Origin: Parachlorella kessleri
Taxonomy: Eukaryota; Chlorophyta; Trebouxiophyceae; Chlorellales; Chlorellaceae
DNA: 62,760 nt
NCBI GenBank assembly: GCA_001598975.1
Contig: BBXU01000416.1
Span: forward strand, 1 to 62,760
Reading direction: 5' to 3'
Shown here: positions 61,807 through 62,760 of the stretch, piece by piece
How the letters are laid out: each line of letters begins with the position of its first letter
Numbering within the stretch: the first letter of the stretch is position 1
The notes under the pieces: model-generated
Told to the model about the DNA's origin: nothing
The model's database searches: none
Seen by the model: only the letters and a program-made list of their open reading frames with translations
Made by a program: the position numbers and the translations under genes

Positions 61807-62760
61807 TCACTTCCTCAGTGACTCCCTGGCCTTCTGCCGCAGCTCCTCCTCCAGCCGCCGCTTCCCCTCGCCGTCGCTCTCAGACCCGCTGCTGCCCTCG
61901 CTGCCGCTATCGCTTGCGCTGCTGCTTTCGCTGCTAGAAGACGACCCGCTGCTGCGGCTGGGGCCTGGGCTGCGCCGTGGCTGCTGCTCGTCCTCCTTGG
62001 CTGGAGCCTCCTGGCCACCGCTCTCCCTGAAATTGCACTAGCAGTATGTTCAGTAGGGCGCTTAGAGGTACCCTGTTCACACCAACCAAGGGCCGATCGC
62101 ACGGCGTCTTAGACAATCTAGTTTGCGAAGGGACCCAAAAGTTGTTGCATTACCTGCCACCTTTGAGCGAAACTGAGTGAGTGAGGTGTATACCCATAAC
62201 CTCACAGGAATAAGCATCCAGCTCGCTGTTCCAGGACATTTTGTTCGTTCACGCCTAGCCTACTTTCACGCATTGAGCTCTGGCCTAACATCAAGGCAGG
62301 TGATATTGCCCACCACAAGCGGGCGTACCTGGCATCAACCGGCTCCACCTCAACCCCAGCCTTCCTCTTAGCTGGCTGCTCTGGCGAAGGGCTGGCGGCA
62401 TCACGCTTGCGCCGCTCCGGCACCGGCGACCGTGAGGGAGAGTGCCCCCGCCGCTCTGCCCCTGGCGACCGCTGTCTGCGGCGCTCTGCTGAAGGGCGGC
62501 GAGGAGGGCTGCGGCTGCGGCGGCTACGCTCCGGGCTTCTGCAGCAGCCAAGGCTAGGGCCCTTAGCAGTGCAAGAGCAAATCACTCCGGGCCAATGGTC
62601 CTACCACAAACACCAGCCCACTTCAGACCATACTTGCCCACGACCTATTGGTGAACATAAAATATCCGTGCAAGACAGTCCAGAAGCAAGGCGTCGGCAG
62701 CAACCTCCCAGCCCTACTTGATGGGTAGCCAAGACTGGTCTTCAGTCGCCGCCGCCGCCG
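61807..62760 (-). CDS. SR-rich nuclear protein, C-terminal part, cut by window edge
   Basis: Two exons are clear, 62538-62329 and 62026-61807, joined in phase 2. They encode an Arg/Ser-rich region (RSRSPPRRPSAERRRQRS), a Lys/Arg stretch, a long Ser/Glu/Gly-rich acidic stretch, and a final charged helix KRRLEEELRQKARESLRK before the stop. Such RS domains occur in splicing cofactors such as SRRM1, in some cyclophilins and in other spliceosome factors. No RRM or PWI domain is inside the window, so the family cannot be fixed. The start lies beyond the right edge; the last ~24 bases (a run of CGG codons on the minus strand, coding Arg) could be part of the next upstream exon. Confidence 0.6.

Overview
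The window is nuclear DNA of a green alga. The genes are split by many short GT-AG or GC-AG introns, the code is standard, and the content is plant-like: a plastid fibrillin, plastid-type lipoyl synthase, organellar glutamyl-tRNA synthetase, plant-type phosphofructokinase, PLAC8, HSBP1 and PEX1. Density is one gene per ~3.7 kb with about 7 introns per gene. A chlorophyte, probably Trebouxiophyceae or a relative, fits best; that placement is inference. I see no bacterial, viral, CRISPR or plasmid features.

Seventeen protein genes were rebuilt by hand. For the fifteen with both ends inside the window and well supported, every exon boundary keeps the frame and the exon lengths sum to a multiple of three. 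Left to right: PAP/fibrillin (+), NADH-cytochrome b5 reductase (-), VPS55 (+), claspin/Mrc1-like (-), HSBP1 (+), a tandem rhodanese pseudoenzyme (-), MEMO1 (+), SRP19 (-), a 1134-aa ankyrin protein (-), PEX1 (+), a phosphofructokinase (-), an S9 serine peptidase (-), organellar GluRS (-, 5' end open), PLAC8 (-), lipoyl synthase (-), UTP6 (+), and an SR-rich protein running off the right edge (-).

The layout is strongly alternating. Five pairs are head-to-head with only 182-283 bp between start codons (CBR/VPS55, claspin/HSBP1, rhodanese/MEMO1, ankyrin/PEX1, lipoyl synthase/UTP6). Several are tail-to-tail, one with stop codons 8 bp apart. The genes do not form one pathway; they are housekeeping functions in plastid lipids, endosome sorting, replication checkpoint, SRP, peroxisome import, glycolysis, organellar translation, lipoylation and rRNA processing.

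The most unusual points are: about 10 GC-AG introns among ~119; a phosphofructokinase whose ATP-site motifs are lost although the fold and the PKxIDxD motif remain; a membrane-anchored double rhodanese with Ser in place of the catalytic Cys; and a ~80-bp SINE-like repeat present twice, one copy flanked by 14-bp direct repeats. Gene-poor stretches (1-1565, 2643-3742, 38936-40006, 50242-51853, 52968-54454) hold repeats and no convincing gene.
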